The translations under genes were made by a program, and so were the position numbers. Shown piece by piece: positions 1 to 8,105 of a DNA stretch of 29,334 nt. Below the pieces are notes generated by a model. That model did not search any database, had not been told where the DNA came from, and saw only the letters and a program-made list of their open reading frames with translations. Origin of the DNA: a virus. Each line of letters starts with the position of its first letter. Within the stretch, counting starts at the first letter, position 1. The stretch is taken from positions 1 to 29,334 of the IMG/VR virus record IMGVR_UViG_3300047560_000243. One strand, written 5' to 3'.

Positions 1-175
1 GGATTAACCTCTCACGCAATTCGCCATTATTTTTGTATCGAGATAACAACTTCTTAAGATACAAGAATTTCTTGATATCTTCTTCAAACTCAGCTAAACT
101 ATGACACTGCGGATTATCGTAGTGGTGCATCGCATAGACGAGAAAGTTGTCTTCATTTAATTTTTCACTAACCAT
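1..175 (-). CDS. Conserved phage hypothetical protein (C-terminus cut by window edge)
   Basis: The first 58 codons of a gene running out of the left edge of the window. The ATG at 175 is preceded by a GAAGAG ribosome-binding sequence. The visible protein begins MVSEKLNEDNFLVYAMHHYD and continues with a charged helical stretch (FEEDIKKFLYLKKLLSRYK, then GELRERL). From memory this resembles a small conserved protein of marine T4-like phages with the pattern LNExNFLxxAxxHYxNPxC ... GELxERL, usually found near structural genes. Its function is not known. It lies just downstream of a strong hairpin and a late-promoter-like octamer, so it may be expressed from its own late promoter. Confidence 0.8.
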   Translation of the reverse strand, partial: MVSEKLNEDNFLVYAMHHYDNPQCHSLAEFEEDIKKFLYLKKLLSRYKNNGELRERLI

Positions 176-191
176 AGTCTCTTCAAAAGGT

Positions 192-214
192 AGAGGGGGA
201 ACAACTCCCCCTCT
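192..214 (-). terminator. Strong hairpin, likely intrinsic terminator or RNA-stabilising stem
   Basis: A perfect 9-bp inverted repeat (AGAGGGGGA / TCCCCCTCT) with a 5-nt loop lies just after the 340-residue structural gene. Read on the minus strand it is followed by ACCTTTTG, a weak U-tract, so termination may be partial. It also sits in the leader of the next gene and could protect or fold that leader. Confidence 0.65.
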
Positions 215-224
215 TTACATTATG

Positions 225-232
225 TATTTATT
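225..232 (-). promoter_or_regulatory. T4-late-promoter-like octamer (AATAAATA)
   Basis: On the minus strand the octamer AATAAATA differs at one position from the T4 late -10 element TATAAATA. It overlaps the TAA stop of the upstream gene and lies about 50 nt before the ATG at 175. The AT-rich context and overlap with a stop codon make chance matches likely, so this is tentative. Confidence 0.35.
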
Positions 233-1253
233 ATGCGTCTGGGAACTGGATATCGTCAGATTGGTCACCAGCAGTAGCAGCAGTTGTTCCAGAAGCTACT
301 AGAGTTTCATAGAACACACGACCAGCACGACCACCAGTACCAACAGTACGACGAACCCAACCAGCGTGAGCAGCACCACCAACAGCACCGTCACCTAGAG
401 CAGAAGCTGCAGTAGCAGTAGTTTCGTCAGTAAGATCGAAATACTGAGCGTTGTTACCAGTACCAGAGATATTCATCTTACCTGTTGCGCCAGCAGCAAC
501 AGCGTGATCAGCTGTGTCATACACGTAGAATGTATCAGCGTCGATAACACCAGCGTAATAAGTTGTAGCGTCAGTTAGACCAGTTGCAGCAGCGCCACCG
601 TTAACGTAATACTTGATAGCGTCGCCAGTTGTTAAACCGTGACCAGTATAGCTAACAACTTCAGTTGAAGTGTTAATGTTTGCAGTTGGAATAGTGCGAC
701 GTGGTACGTTCACGTTAACAGTTGGTGCTGAAGTATATGCAGAACCTACGTTAGTCACAGCGATAGAAGTAACTGAACCACCAGAAATAGTAGCAGTTGC
801 AGCAGCGTTTGAACCAGCGCCACCTGAGAACGATACAGCAGGAACTTCTAAGTAACCAGAACCACCTTGAATAACTGCAACAGCTTGAACGTTGTCGCCA
901 CCAGATTTGATTTCAGTAACGTCTACGCCGAATACTTTGTTAGCATCACCGCTGTCGCCGAAAGTGTCAGCAGATTCGTGTGCGACGAAAGCTGGCTTCT
1001 CAGATAGAGTGTATGAAGTGCCAGATGTTTGAGTAGTTACAGTACCGTTACCGTTGTTCTTACCCATGATAACCTTAGCAACAGTGTCTGAAGTGATAGA
1101 AACGATTTGATAATCGATACCACCTGCACGGATAGTATTACCAACTTTAGCTTCAGTTGTGAACGCAGTGCTAGTACCAGTAACAATGCCAGTGTTGGCA
1201 ATAGCAACTGTTCCGCTAGCAGTCTTGCTGTCTTTGTTTCCCCATAGTGCCAT
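231..1253 (-). CDS. Virion structural protein (340 aa, Gly/Ala/Thr-rich)
   Basis: The protein begins MALWGNKDSKTASGTVA, an opening I recall from structural proteins of marine T4-like phages. It is rich in Gly, Ala, Thr and Ser with almost no Cys or Leu, as in beta-rich virion proteins. Around residues 128-183 a repeated unit is visible, GGSGYLEVPAVSFSGG followed by VGSAYTSAPTVNV, matching the G-x-G/A-Y-x-x-x-P-x-V beta repeat common in phage structural proteins. There is no signal peptide or membrane segment. The start has an excellent ribosome-binding site (AAGGAG, 7 nt upstream). A hairpin follows the gene and a late-promoter-like octamer precedes it, so it is probably transcribed late and strongly. 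Whether it is a head, neck or tail component cannot be decided here. Confidence 0.75.
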   Translation of the reverse strand: MALWGNKDSKTASGTVAIANTGIVTGTSTAFTTEAKVGNTIRAGGIDYQIVSITSDTVAKVIMGKNNGNGTVTTQTSGTSYTLSEKPAFVAHESADTFGDSGDANKVFGVDVTEIKSGGDNVQAVAVIQGGSGYLEVPAVSFSGGAGSNAAATATISGGSVTSIAVTNVGSAYTSAPTVNVNVPRRTIPTANINTSTEVVSYTGHGLTTGDAIKYYVNGGAAATGLTDATTYYAGVIDADTFYVYDTADHAVAAGATGKMNISGTGNNAQYFDLTDETTATAASALGDGAVGGAAHAGWVRRTVGTGGRAGRVFYETLVASGTTAATAGDQSDDIQFPDA

Positions 1254-1279
1254 TTTATGTCTCCTTAAATTTTGGACTT

Positions 1280-1287
1280 TATTTATT
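1280..1287 (-). promoter_or_regulatory. T4-late-promoter-like octamer (AATAAATA)
   Basis: AATAAATA on the minus strand matches 7 of 8 positions of the T4 late element. It lies 27 nt before the ATG of the 340-residue structural gene, a good distance for a short leader with an AAGGAG site. It overlaps the stop codon of the upstream 551-residue gene. Confidence 0.45.
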
Positions 1288-2938
1288 TAGTGTGCAGCTT
1301 AGAGCTACCGTAATTTGCTTTAGCTCCACGCTTCGATCCCATTTTTGGACCACGTTTAGCCTTAGGTTCTGATTCAAAACCTTCCTCGTCTTTTTCACGT
1401 TCAGCTTTTGCGAAGCTAGAACCATATGTACCCTTGTGAACGTATTTACCGTTCTTGTCTACTTCATACTCGAGCATCATAGAGAACTCGCCGAAAGATA
1501 GTTTAGATCCTTCTTTCAACTTTTGACCTGGTGCTACTTCTTTCCATCCTTCATGTTCTGGATAGTTACCGATATGTTTACGGTCAATAGTCACACGACT
1601 CTTAGACTGAGTATTAACCATGACTGCATGGTTCTTCCATTTTTGACCTAGAACTGGAGCAACTGGAGCTTGTTCTTCGAGATCAACTTCTTCTTTAACG
1701 CCAGTAGCTTTCTTTAGATTCTCAGCATCAGAGATAGTATCTTTACGCTTCAAGTCTTTTAGTTCAAGTGGCTTCTCGCCTTTAGCTTTACGTAGGTAAG
1801 CTGGAACATCAACCTTTTGAACTTCTTCTTTAACTGCATCGTGTGGGTGATCCCATCCTTCAACTGTATCACCTTCAACAGCCTTCTCAGACTTCTTGAT
1901 CATGGCAGTTGGAAGACCTTTCTTGTCTTCTTTTTCTAGACCCTTGTATGTCTCTTTAGCTTCATTAGTAGATTTCTTACCAAGAGCCAAACGTGCTAAA
2001 CGACGAGCACGGCTCATAGCAGAATGAGCAACACCAGAAGAATCCTTGATGCTTGCTCCAGAAGTAGACTTACCCATTGGAGCCAATGCAGCAGTAGACT
2101 TAACTTCAGTAGACTTTGGACGATCGTTAACACCTTCGTTCACAGAGCGACCTTCAGAGTCAATCTTGTGTACGCTATACTTACCACCAACTTTGTCAAT
2201 AGAGTTGCCTTTGCTTGCATGAGCGTCAGCCTTTGCTTTATCATCAAATACCTTGGAAGTGTTCTTGTGAACACCTTTAGCGTCATGGTACTTAACAATG
2301 TAACCTTCTTCAAGAGATTCGTTTTGCTTACCATAGTAAGCACCAAGAGCCATCTTGATACGTTCTTTCTTAGACTTACCTTCGAACTTTGGATTGTCAG
2401 ACTTAACAAAGTCAGAGATCCATTCACCAGCTTTAGCGTCTTTGGATAGAACTTCTAATAGTTGTTCTTCGATAGACTCAACTTCTTCTTTAAGAGAAGA
2501 GTGAGGAACAGAAGTCTTTGGACCACCGTTAGCGCCATGGAAGTGAACAGTATCACCTTCACGCTTAACGTGCCACTGACGACCATCTTCGGTCTTGATG
2601 TCATGAACTTGACCATCTTTCATCTTAGCGATGTGTTCGTGGTGTTCTGGGTGTAGAGGAATAGAATAAGAAGCACCCTTATGGATAGTCTTCATTGTAC
2701 CCCAAGAATACTTTTGAGTCTTAACTGTTGCTTGTTCGTTCATAGTTTCTTCTTTCATTCCATAATCGCCTTGAGCGTCCTTTTGAGCTGGTTCACCACG
2801 TAATTTACTCGCATCAAATTCAACACGATGTGGACGAACTTTACGTTCCTTTGTTTTACCTGTAACTGGGTCTACCCACTTCTTAACCTTATACTCAGAT
2901 GTATAGAGATCTTCTAAGATAGATTTGAAATTCTTCAT
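1283..2938 (-). CDS. Modular internal head-type protein with repeated acidic linkers (551 aa)
   Basis: No enzymatic domain is recognised. The N-terminus MKNFKSILED matches the short amphipathic peptide seen on neighbouring proteins and recalls the T4 internal-protein capsid-targeting sequence. The rest looks like small modules joined by acidic linkers: SLKEEVESIEEQLLE near residues 148-162, AVKEEVQKVD near 368 and GVKEEVDLEEQ near 414. Between them are short beta-type units (such as QWHVKREGDTVHFHG and KYSVHKIDSEGRSVNEG), a basic helix (SRARRLARLALGKK) and a very basic C-terminus (PKAKRGPKMGSKRGAK). The start overlaps the dps stop as ATGA, so the two are probably translationally coupled. I infer a DNA-associated internal or scaffold-related protein that may be cut by the prohead protease; the exact role is unknown. 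Confidence 0.65.
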   Translation of the reverse strand: MKNFKSILEDLYTSEYKVKKWVDPVTGKTKERKVRPHRVEFDASKLRGEPAQKDAQGDYGMKEETMNEQATVKTQKYSWGTMKTIHKGASYSIPLHPEHHEHIAKMKDGQVHDIKTEDGRQWHVKREGDTVHFHGANGGPKTSVPHSSLKEEVESIEEQLLEVLSKDAKAGEWISDFVKSDNPKFEGKSKKERIKMALGAYYGKQNESLEEGYIVKYHDAKGVHKNTSKVFDDKAKADAHASKGNSIDKVGGKYSVHKIDSEGRSVNEGVNDRPKSTEVKSTAALAPMGKSTSGASIKDSSGVAHSAMSRARRLARLALGKKSTNEAKETYKGLEKEDKKGLPTAMIKKSEKAVEGDTVEGWDHPHDAVKEEVQKVDVPAYLRKAKGEKPLELKDLKRKDTISDAENLKKATGVKEEVDLEEQAPVAPVLGQKWKNHAVMVNTQSKSRVTIDRKHIGNYPEHEGWKEVAPGQKLKEGSKLSFGEFSMMLEYEVDKNGKYVHKGTYGSSFAKAEREKDEEGFESEPKAKRGPKMGSKRGAKANYGSSKLHTK

Positions 2939-4229
2939 TCCCCAGCACCCTTTAATGTGGATTGGATCATCCAGCTGTGTTTCTTATGTGCATCTAAACG
3001 ATCTGCGATAAAGTTCGCAAAACCTTGCTCATTTGCAGCTGTCAGTAACCCGAATAACTTATTTAGGCTAACGATAGTTTCTTCATTTGCAATTAGAAGG
3101 TCGTGTAGCATTTCAGGGATTGTAGTTGCAGATTGAGATGCATCGATGGTCTTATAACGGTACAATTCGTCGATATTTCTAGGAGCATACTCGTTCATCT
3201 TACGGATGTTTTCAGCCATTGGATCAACTGCACCGTATAGGTCTTCGTAGATGTCACCGAAGAACTCATGGAATTGTGGGAATCCCATACCTTCTACGTT
3301 CCAGTGATATGAGTGTGCCTTAAAATACATCAAGAATGTATTCGCTAAGGCGATCTGTGCTGATGCTGCTGTTTCGTTCATGTTATTATCCTATTAAAAT
3401 ACGCTTGGAGAAGATCCCTTAGTGAATGTGCCATGGGACATTCTAGCCTTCTCAGTTTTACGAACACGTGACACTAGCTTAGTAGCGATACGGTTAATTA
3501 CTTCTTTGCGCTTCTCGAGAGTACGCTCAAGTCTTTCTTTCTCACCAACGGAGATCTTTGATAGATCTCTACCACGTAGCATACGTTGCTTCATTAGCTT
3601 GATAGCTAAACGACGAGCACGTTTGTTGATAGTCTTAGTATCTGAATAACGCTTCAACGCTACCTTAGTAGAACGTTCACGCTTGGCTTCAGTACGACGT
3701 AGACGAACCTTAGCTCTCATACGCTCTTGTCGTGAAAGAACTTCCATCAAGTCAAGTTTATCTTCACCTTCTGCAACTGGCAATTCTTCACCAGTCTCTT
3801 CGTCGATGATAGCAAATTCAGATTCTTCGTATAGGTCTTCGATGTCTTCATCTGTAACAGACTCGATCATCTTGTCGATTTCAGCGTCAGAGATTTCTTC
3901 CTCTTCCTTGAAGAATGGATCGAAAGTTGGCTCCATACCCTTAATGAAACCATGTGAGTCGTCACATTGGCATTCTTGTTTCATGCAAACTGGACATAGC
4001 TTTGGTTCTTCTTCCTCAACTAAACGAGAACGGTTGATGCTTTCGATCTCTTTCTTAACCTTGTGAGTGTCGTTACCGAACTTCTTGTGGTGTGCATGAA
4101 CAGCAGTAAGATATGCAAGGCGTTTCTTAACTTCTTCTTTACCACCAGTCACCGAACCTTTGTCCATTGATTGAACATTCTTCCACGAATCAACCATAGA
4201 CTCTTCAAGGTCTTCAACTTCTTCTTTAA
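1683..4229. repeat. Dispersed 16-nt repeat encoding KEEV linkers
   Basis: The 16-mer TCAACTTCTTCTTTAA occurs exactly at 1683-1698, 2478-2493 and 4214-4229, with near copies around 1819-1833 and 4128. On the minus strand it encodes the linker (V/F)KEEV(D/E) in two different proteins, the 551-aa and 847-aa products. It may simply reflect repeated protein linkers, or mark points where modules have been exchanged by recombination. Confidence 0.5.
2935..3381 (-). CDS. Dps-like ferritin-family DNA-protection protein (148 aa)
   Basis: The protein shows the Dps signature YHWNVEG followed by FHEFFGDIYEDLY and DPMAENIR. The ferroxidase ligands fit the family: His26, His38, Asp53 and Glu57 match the spacing of His31/His43/Asp58/Glu62 in Listeria Dps, while the position equal to Asp47 is Gly42 with Asp43 next to it. 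Dps proteins form 12-subunit shells that oxidise and store iron, and many bind DNA. There is no long basic N-terminal tail here, so any DNA binding would need other surfaces. The start has a TAGGA site after the upstream stop, and the stop overlaps the next gene as ATGA. Its place within the structural block suggests late expression; it could be packaged or protect progeny DNA from oxidation. Confidence 0.85.
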   Translation of the reverse strand: MNETAASAQIALANTFLMYFKAHSYHWNVEGMGFPQFHEFFGDIYEDLYGAVDPMAENIRKMNEYAPRNIDELYRYKTIDASQSATTIPEMLHDLLIANEETIVSLNKLFGLLTAANEQGFANFIADRLDAHKKHSWMIQSTLKGAGE

Positions 4230-5937
4230 AGTGGGCGATGGCAGTAGCCTTCTTACCTTTAGCTTGCAGTGTCTTAACTGCAGCGTTTGCTTGATGTCCG
4301 TTGTCAAACTTCTTCCATGGCTTACCGTCGATGTGAACAGTATGTGGTCGATCTAACATAGACTTAGCTTTGAATGCTGGCTTACGTTCGTTATGGTATT
4401 CATCGTCTTCACGTGGCTTCTTAGCGAAACCAGTACGGTTGTCGTCGTAGTTGTTACCTTCTGAAACTAATTCAGAGAAAGACTTCAGACGAGATTCTTG
4501 AGTCAATGCAGTTGTATGTGAAGCAGATCCACCGAAGTTATCTGGAGCAGTTGGTGTAGCGTTCTTGCTACCCTTTAACAATTCTTCACCACGCTTCTTA
4601 GAAGCAGCTGTACGTTCTTGTTCACGTTGGAATGCTTTCTGTAACTTCATAGCTGCAGTCATACGTGCTTCGTTAAGAGAAGCCTCGTGGTGTTCTTCTG
4701 CTTTAGCAGCATGCGTGTCAGCTACGTTGTGACGACCTTTGCTGTCGTGCCATTGAGCCATAGCATCGTGGTGGTTAGCCATGTGAGCATTATAAGCAGC
4801 GTTGTCTCCACGAGCCTTAGCTTTTAGAGCTTGTTCTTTGTGTTGCTCTGCTGCTTCATAAGATTCACCCAAGTGATGTTTGATCTTCATACGGCGAAGA
4901 TGGGCAGAACCCTTATCGCCATTGTGGGCATTGATAGCATTACCAACTTCAGTTGGGTCAAATACTTGTAGCTTTTGGTTCTTAGCATCAAGGTCAGACT
5001 CGCTGTCTTGATCTTCATCAGATACTGAGTGTGGAACGTACTGTTCCATCTTGGCATCCTTTAGGTCACCGTTGTCAGTATTGTAGTTATAGAAAGTCAT
5101 GAAACCTTTTTGTAAACCTTTAGCCTTTGGCTCTGGATTACCATTAAGGTCAGAGTTAACTTTGTTCGAACTAGCAGGTTCAACCTTATCAGTTCCGTTT
5201 GGTTGAATGACAGCTTCGTCAATCGCTTTTACGTCGTGGATCCATTTAGACACAAGTTCTCCCGATTCTTCTTTTAATAGTAGGTGATTGGAACCACGTT
5301 TAACGATGGTATAATGTGCACCATTTGATTCTACAATATCTCCCTCGTTGAAGATTTCGCCACGGAAATACTTCTCACGGAGAGTGTCCTTAACGAGGTT
5401 CAACTGTTCTTTGATTGGCTCTAAGCCCATACCAGCACGAACATCATTCATTAGACGACGACCATCAAGTTCACGAATAGAACTTGGCAGTTTCTTCTTA
5501 AATTCTTCATAGAGACCCTTCGTTGCAAACGACTTCATCTTAGAGTCATTTACGTCTGGGTCTTTTTCGTTGACTGTGATAATGTCAACAGATTCTCTTA
5601 ACGACTTCTTGATTGACGATACTTGGTCAGCACCGACAACTACGATTACGTTCTTATACTTTTGTTTTAGTTGCTCTAGAGAAACAGAGAACGATTCTTC
5701 AATGGAAGTGAAGTTAGTCTTTGGGAAAACTATCTTCAAGTATTGAGACTTCTTGTCTTCTTGTAGAGTCTTAGATGTGGATGTGAAGATGACGTGTGCT
5801 GAGTTCTTTTGTTCAGCCAGTCTTTTGACAGTCTTTACCAACAGTTCGTGCCCAACTGTAGGAGGATCAAAATCTCCTAATGCGCAAACGATCGTGTTTG
5901 TTGGTAATTCTTTGACGAGTTGTCTATAATCTTTCAT
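3394..5937 (-). CDS. HxGH nucleotidylyltransferase domain fused to long modular, basic-tailed head protein (847 aa)
   Basis: The start at 5937 (MKDYRQLVKE) is preferred to the in-frame ATG at 5946 because it reproduces the N-terminal peptide of neighbouring proteins. Neither start has a strong ribosome site. Residues about 14-175 form a cytidylyltransferase-like domain with the nucleotide-binding motif GDFDPPTVGH (21-30). After it come a small beta unit, a His/Ala-rich helical region (about 360-425), an internal copy of the N-terminal peptide (LKSFSELVSE, about 485-494), the acidic linker FKEEVEDLEES (about 570-580), a Cys cluster CPVCMKQECQC (648-658, possible zinc site), a very acidic segment and a strongly basic helical C-terminus (about 735-835). 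The ISxTxxR motif of active nucleotidylyltransferases is only partly recognisable (SSIRELDGRRL). I infer a capsid-internal, DNA-binding protein that may be proteolytically processed. Confidence 0.7.
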   Translation of the reverse strand: MKDYRQLVKELPTNTIVCALGDFDPPTVGHELLVKTVKRLAEQKNSAHVIFTSTSKTLQEDKKSQYLKIVFPKTNFTSIEESFSVSLEQLKQKYKNVIVVVGADQVSSIKKSLRESVDIITVNEKDPDVNDSKMKSFATKGLYEEFKKKLPSSIRELDGRRLMNDVRAGMGLEPIKEQLNLVKDTLREKYFRGEIFNEGDIVESNGAHYTIVKRGSNHLLLKEESGELVSKWIHDVKAIDEAVIQPNGTDKVEPASSNKVNSDLNGNPEPKAKGLQKGFMTFYNYNTDNGDLKDAKMEQYVPHSVSDEDQDSESDLDAKNQKLQVFDPTEVGNAINAHNGDKGSAHLRRMKIKHHLGESYEAAEQHKEQALKAKARGDNAAYNAHMANHHDAMAQWHDSKGRHNVADTHAAKAEEHHEASLNEARMTAAMKLQKAFQREQERTAASKKRGEELLKGSKNATPTAPDNFGGSASHTTALTQESRLKSFSELVSEGNNYDDNRTGFAKKPREDDEYHNERKPAFKAKSMLDRPHTVHIDGKPWKKFDNGHQANAAVKTLQAKGKKATAIAHFKEEVEDLEESMVDSWKNVQSMDKGSVTGGKEEVKKRLAYLTAVHAHHKKFGNDTHKVKKEIESINRSRLVEEEEPKLCPVCMKQECQCDDSHGFIKGMEPTFDPFFKEEEEISDAEIDKMIESVTDEDIEDLYEESEFAIIDEETGEELPVAEGEDKLDLMEVLSRQERMRAKVRLRRTEAKRERSTKVALKRYSDTKTINKRARRLAIKLMKQRMLRGRDLSKISVGEKERLERTLEKRKEVINRIATKLVSRVRKTEKARMSHGTFTKGSSPSVF

Positions 5938-5966
5938 ATGATCCATCTATAAAGTAGTAATACTAT

Positions 5967-5974
5967 TATTTAGT
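5967..5974 (-). promoter_or_regulatory. Late-promoter-like octamer (ACTAAATA)
   Basis: ACTAAATA lies in the 39-nt gap between two structural genes, about 30 nt before the ATG at 5937. The same CTAAATAATAGTA string recurs at 11180-11191, before another structural gene, which supports a shared signal rather than chance. It matches T4 TATAAATA at 6 of 8 positions. Confidence 0.4.
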
Positions 5975-5976
5975 CA

Positions 5977-7203
5977 TCATAATTGTTCTGAGTAATACAG
6001 CGTAGTAAAGCATTGCTTGTTGTTAGCCAGTGGTTTGGCGCACACAATAAGAATATCTCCAGGTGTTAGTAAGAAGTCGTCACGACCTGGATTTGTGATG
6101 ATGTTTTTTGTTTCAATCTCAGAATACTCACGAACAACCTCTACGCAACTCGCTCGGTCTGCTTGAAATGCTGTGTTCAGTGCACTAGCATCACCACCGA
6201 TCAGATGCTGTAACTTTGAGTCGTTATTGGTTGTCCATGTCAGAGCAGAAAGGTTAGGGACATTATAATCTCTGGCGACATAAGCAATCATGGCACCCTC
6301 ATCACGTAGCCATTGAACTGCTTTAGTCATAATTGCGCCACGAGTGTTTTGTACAGTATTCCCGTTATATGTAATATATCTTGGAACACGAATGGCGATA
6401 GTCGGTGTTCCAATTGTATCCACCTGCACAGCGGAATCTCCAGTAGTGACGCTACCAAACACGCCAGGTTGAGCCGTACCACCTTCTGATGATATGTTGA
6501 CACAACCAACTTTAAGCGCCACTTGCGTACCATTCACAGCACAGCTACTAGCCATGATGAACGGTAGTGAGTTATCCGCAACACTCAAACCTGTGAGTGT
6601 TCCTAAGATTTCTTCAGTGTAGATTAGTTCTTCGTCGATGAAAATTTGAATGTTACCTACACCACGCCATTGTATTCTCATATCATACAGGTGACCCTTA
6701 GCAGGGTCAAATCCTGCTGGCAAGTATGGAGCTAAATCAACCATAGCTGCTACCGTATTGTTATGGCGTCGGTTATAATATAAAGTCCAACTGGTACCTG
6801 TACCTACCATAAACAAAGAGATACCGTTCTCACCTGAGCTTGGTCCAACAGCACGAGCACCTGCGGCATTTGGATTAGGGTATTCTGCTGACCAAGAATA
6901 AATTCCACCACGGTTTGATTGCACACGGAAAAACTCTTTGGTCTTTAGGCTGTATCCATAGTTCGCAACTGTACCGCTTTTAACAGTAAACATGTTGTCT
7001 TCTGATAGTATGTGCGTTCCATCAATGTCTTGGTGTGTAACAGTAGCAGGCACAACATTTAAATTAAAGACTTCTTGTTCCCAAACACGAAGAGGTATGC
7101 GAATCGTGGCTTCACCATTGAAAATTGAATAGTCTTGTACTACTTTCGGTCTCTTATACGCATCCTGAGCGTACTCTTCAATAGCCTTAAACAAATATGT
7201 CAT
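5977..7203 (-). CDS. Virion structural protein with lectin-like beta fold (408 aa)
   Basis: The start at 7203 is chosen because a GGAG site sits 6 nt upstream and the ATG overlaps the upstream stop as ATGA; an in-frame ATG at 7215 lacks such a site. The protein begins MTYLFKAIEEYAQDAYKRPK. Residues about 60-235 look like a concanavalin/laminin-G-type sandwich (FRVQSNRGGIYSWSAEY, LYDMRIQWRGVGNIQIFIDEELIYTEE), a fold common in carbohydrate-binding or fibre-associated proteins. The C-terminal part is a mixed domain (IAIRVPRYITYNGNT ... LLTPGDILIVCAKP). There is no signal or transmembrane segment. It is coupled to the upstream structural gene and is probably an accessory head, fibre or baseplate component; the receptor or partner is unknown. 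Confidence 0.65.
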   Translation of the reverse strand: MTYLFKAIEEYAQDAYKRPKVVQDYSIFNGEATIRIPLRVWEQEVFNLNVVPATVTHQDIDGTHILSEDNMFTVKSGTVANYGYSLKTKEFFRVQSNRGGIYSWSAEYPNPNAAGARAVGPSSGENGISLFMVGTGTSWTLYYNRRHNNTVAAMVDLAPYLPAGFDPAKGHLYDMRIQWRGVGNIQIFIDEELIYTEEILGTLTGLSVADNSLPFIMASSCAVNGTQVALKVGCVNISSEGGTAQPGVFGSVTTGDSAVQVDTIGTPTIAIRVPRYITYNGNTVQNTRGAIMTKAVQWLRDEGAMIAYVARDYNVPNLSALTWTTNNDSKLQHLIGGDASALNTAFQADRASCVEVVREYSEIETKNIITNPGRDDFLLTPGDILIVCAKPLANNKQCFTTLYYSEQL

Positions 7204-8105
7204 ATAATTCTCCATCCTGAGCGGTAAATCAGTTGGATACCGCCATTATCCGTTTGTAAAATAAAACCTTCTGGGTCATTGTCAACATTACCAACAACAT
7301 TGATTGGGTTTTTAGAAGCATTGCCAGATTCGTCTTTGAAGACCAACATACGACCAGAACTAGGAGAATTGGGTAGGGTTATCGTAACTGCATCATCATA
7401 GTTCACTCCAATGTAGTAATCATTATCCTGCACAGTATATGTGGCAGTAGTTACTTCAGTTGCATTATGGACTACCTCGTAAGGGTTTATTTCATCAAAT
7501 ACGAATTTCTTTAAAGAGCCATCGTATTTTAACCAACGCCCATCAGCGATAGTATCACGTTTAACATCATCCAACCATCGTAAGTTTACTTCACCAGAAC
7601 CTGGACCAGCATTGTTGATCTTACCAACCCATTGTTCCAAGAACCTAAACTTTTCTGTTAAGTGTTTTAGTTCTCTACCATAATCAACGTCAACTTTTTC
7701 TGGCTCTTGAAATTGCGGAGACTTTAAGTACTTGTCGATTGATGGGATATCAACTACGTCAGGGATTACCTGAGTCGCAGGAATCTCGCCAATTGGAGTT
7801 GATAACGGAGGAGTCTCAATTAGAACTTCTTCCACGATCGGTTTAACTTCAGCAGCTGGTTTCTTTGCTGCAGCCAATTCTGACAACAGAGAAGAGAAGT
7901 CTGCTTTGATTGATTCTTGAACTTGTGCTTCGATTCTTTTTGTTTGCTGAACTTTAGGATCTTCTGATTTTAATGATGACAGTTGTGAGAATAGACCACC
8001 AAGATCTCCCTTGATGTTCTCTTTAATCTCTTTAGCCTTCACAGCAACTGGGTCAGTCTTCTTCCCCTCTGCCATCAATTTTAGAAAATCATTTAATTCA
8101 CTCAT
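7200..8105 (-). CDS. Virion structural protein with helical N-terminus and beta C-terminal domain (301 aa)
   Basis: The first 100 residues are helical and contain two related units (KEIKENIKGDLGGLFSQLSSL and AQVQESIKADFSSLLSELAA). A proline/valine-rich linker and a short helix (LKHLTEKFRFLEQWVGKI) follow. Next comes GPGSGEVNLRWLDDVKRDTI, a string I recall from marine T4-like phage structural proteins. The C-terminal 100 residues (TYTVQDNDYYIGVNYDDAVTITLP ... GGIQLIYRSGWRII) resemble a small trimer-forming beta domain seen at the ends of phage fibres. The N-terminus MSELNDFLKLMAE only weakly resembles the capsid-targeting-like peptide of the neighbours. The start overlaps the upstream stop as TAATG. 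It is likely a head-attached or fibre protein, with the exact location unknown. Confidence 0.7.
   Translation of the reverse strand: MSELNDFLKLMAEGKKTDPVAVKAKEIKENIKGDLGGLFSQLSSLKSEDPKVQQTKRIEAQVQESIKADFSSLLSELAAAKKPAAEVKPIVEEVLIETPPLSTPIGEIPATQVIPDVVDIPSIDKYLKSPQFQEPEKVDVDYGRELKHLTEKFRFLEQWVGKINNAGPGSGEVNLRWLDDVKRDTIADGRWLKYDGSLKKFVFDEINPYEVVHNATEVTTATYTVQDNDYYIGVNYDDAVTITLPNSPSSGRMLVFKDESGNASKNPINVVGNVDNDPEGFILQTDNGGIQLIYRSGWRII

Noticed and set aside
2024-2449. 141-codon plus-strand open frame within the 551-aa gene
   Set aside because: It is antisense to a coupled structural gene and looks like low-complexity reverse translation, with no start signal.
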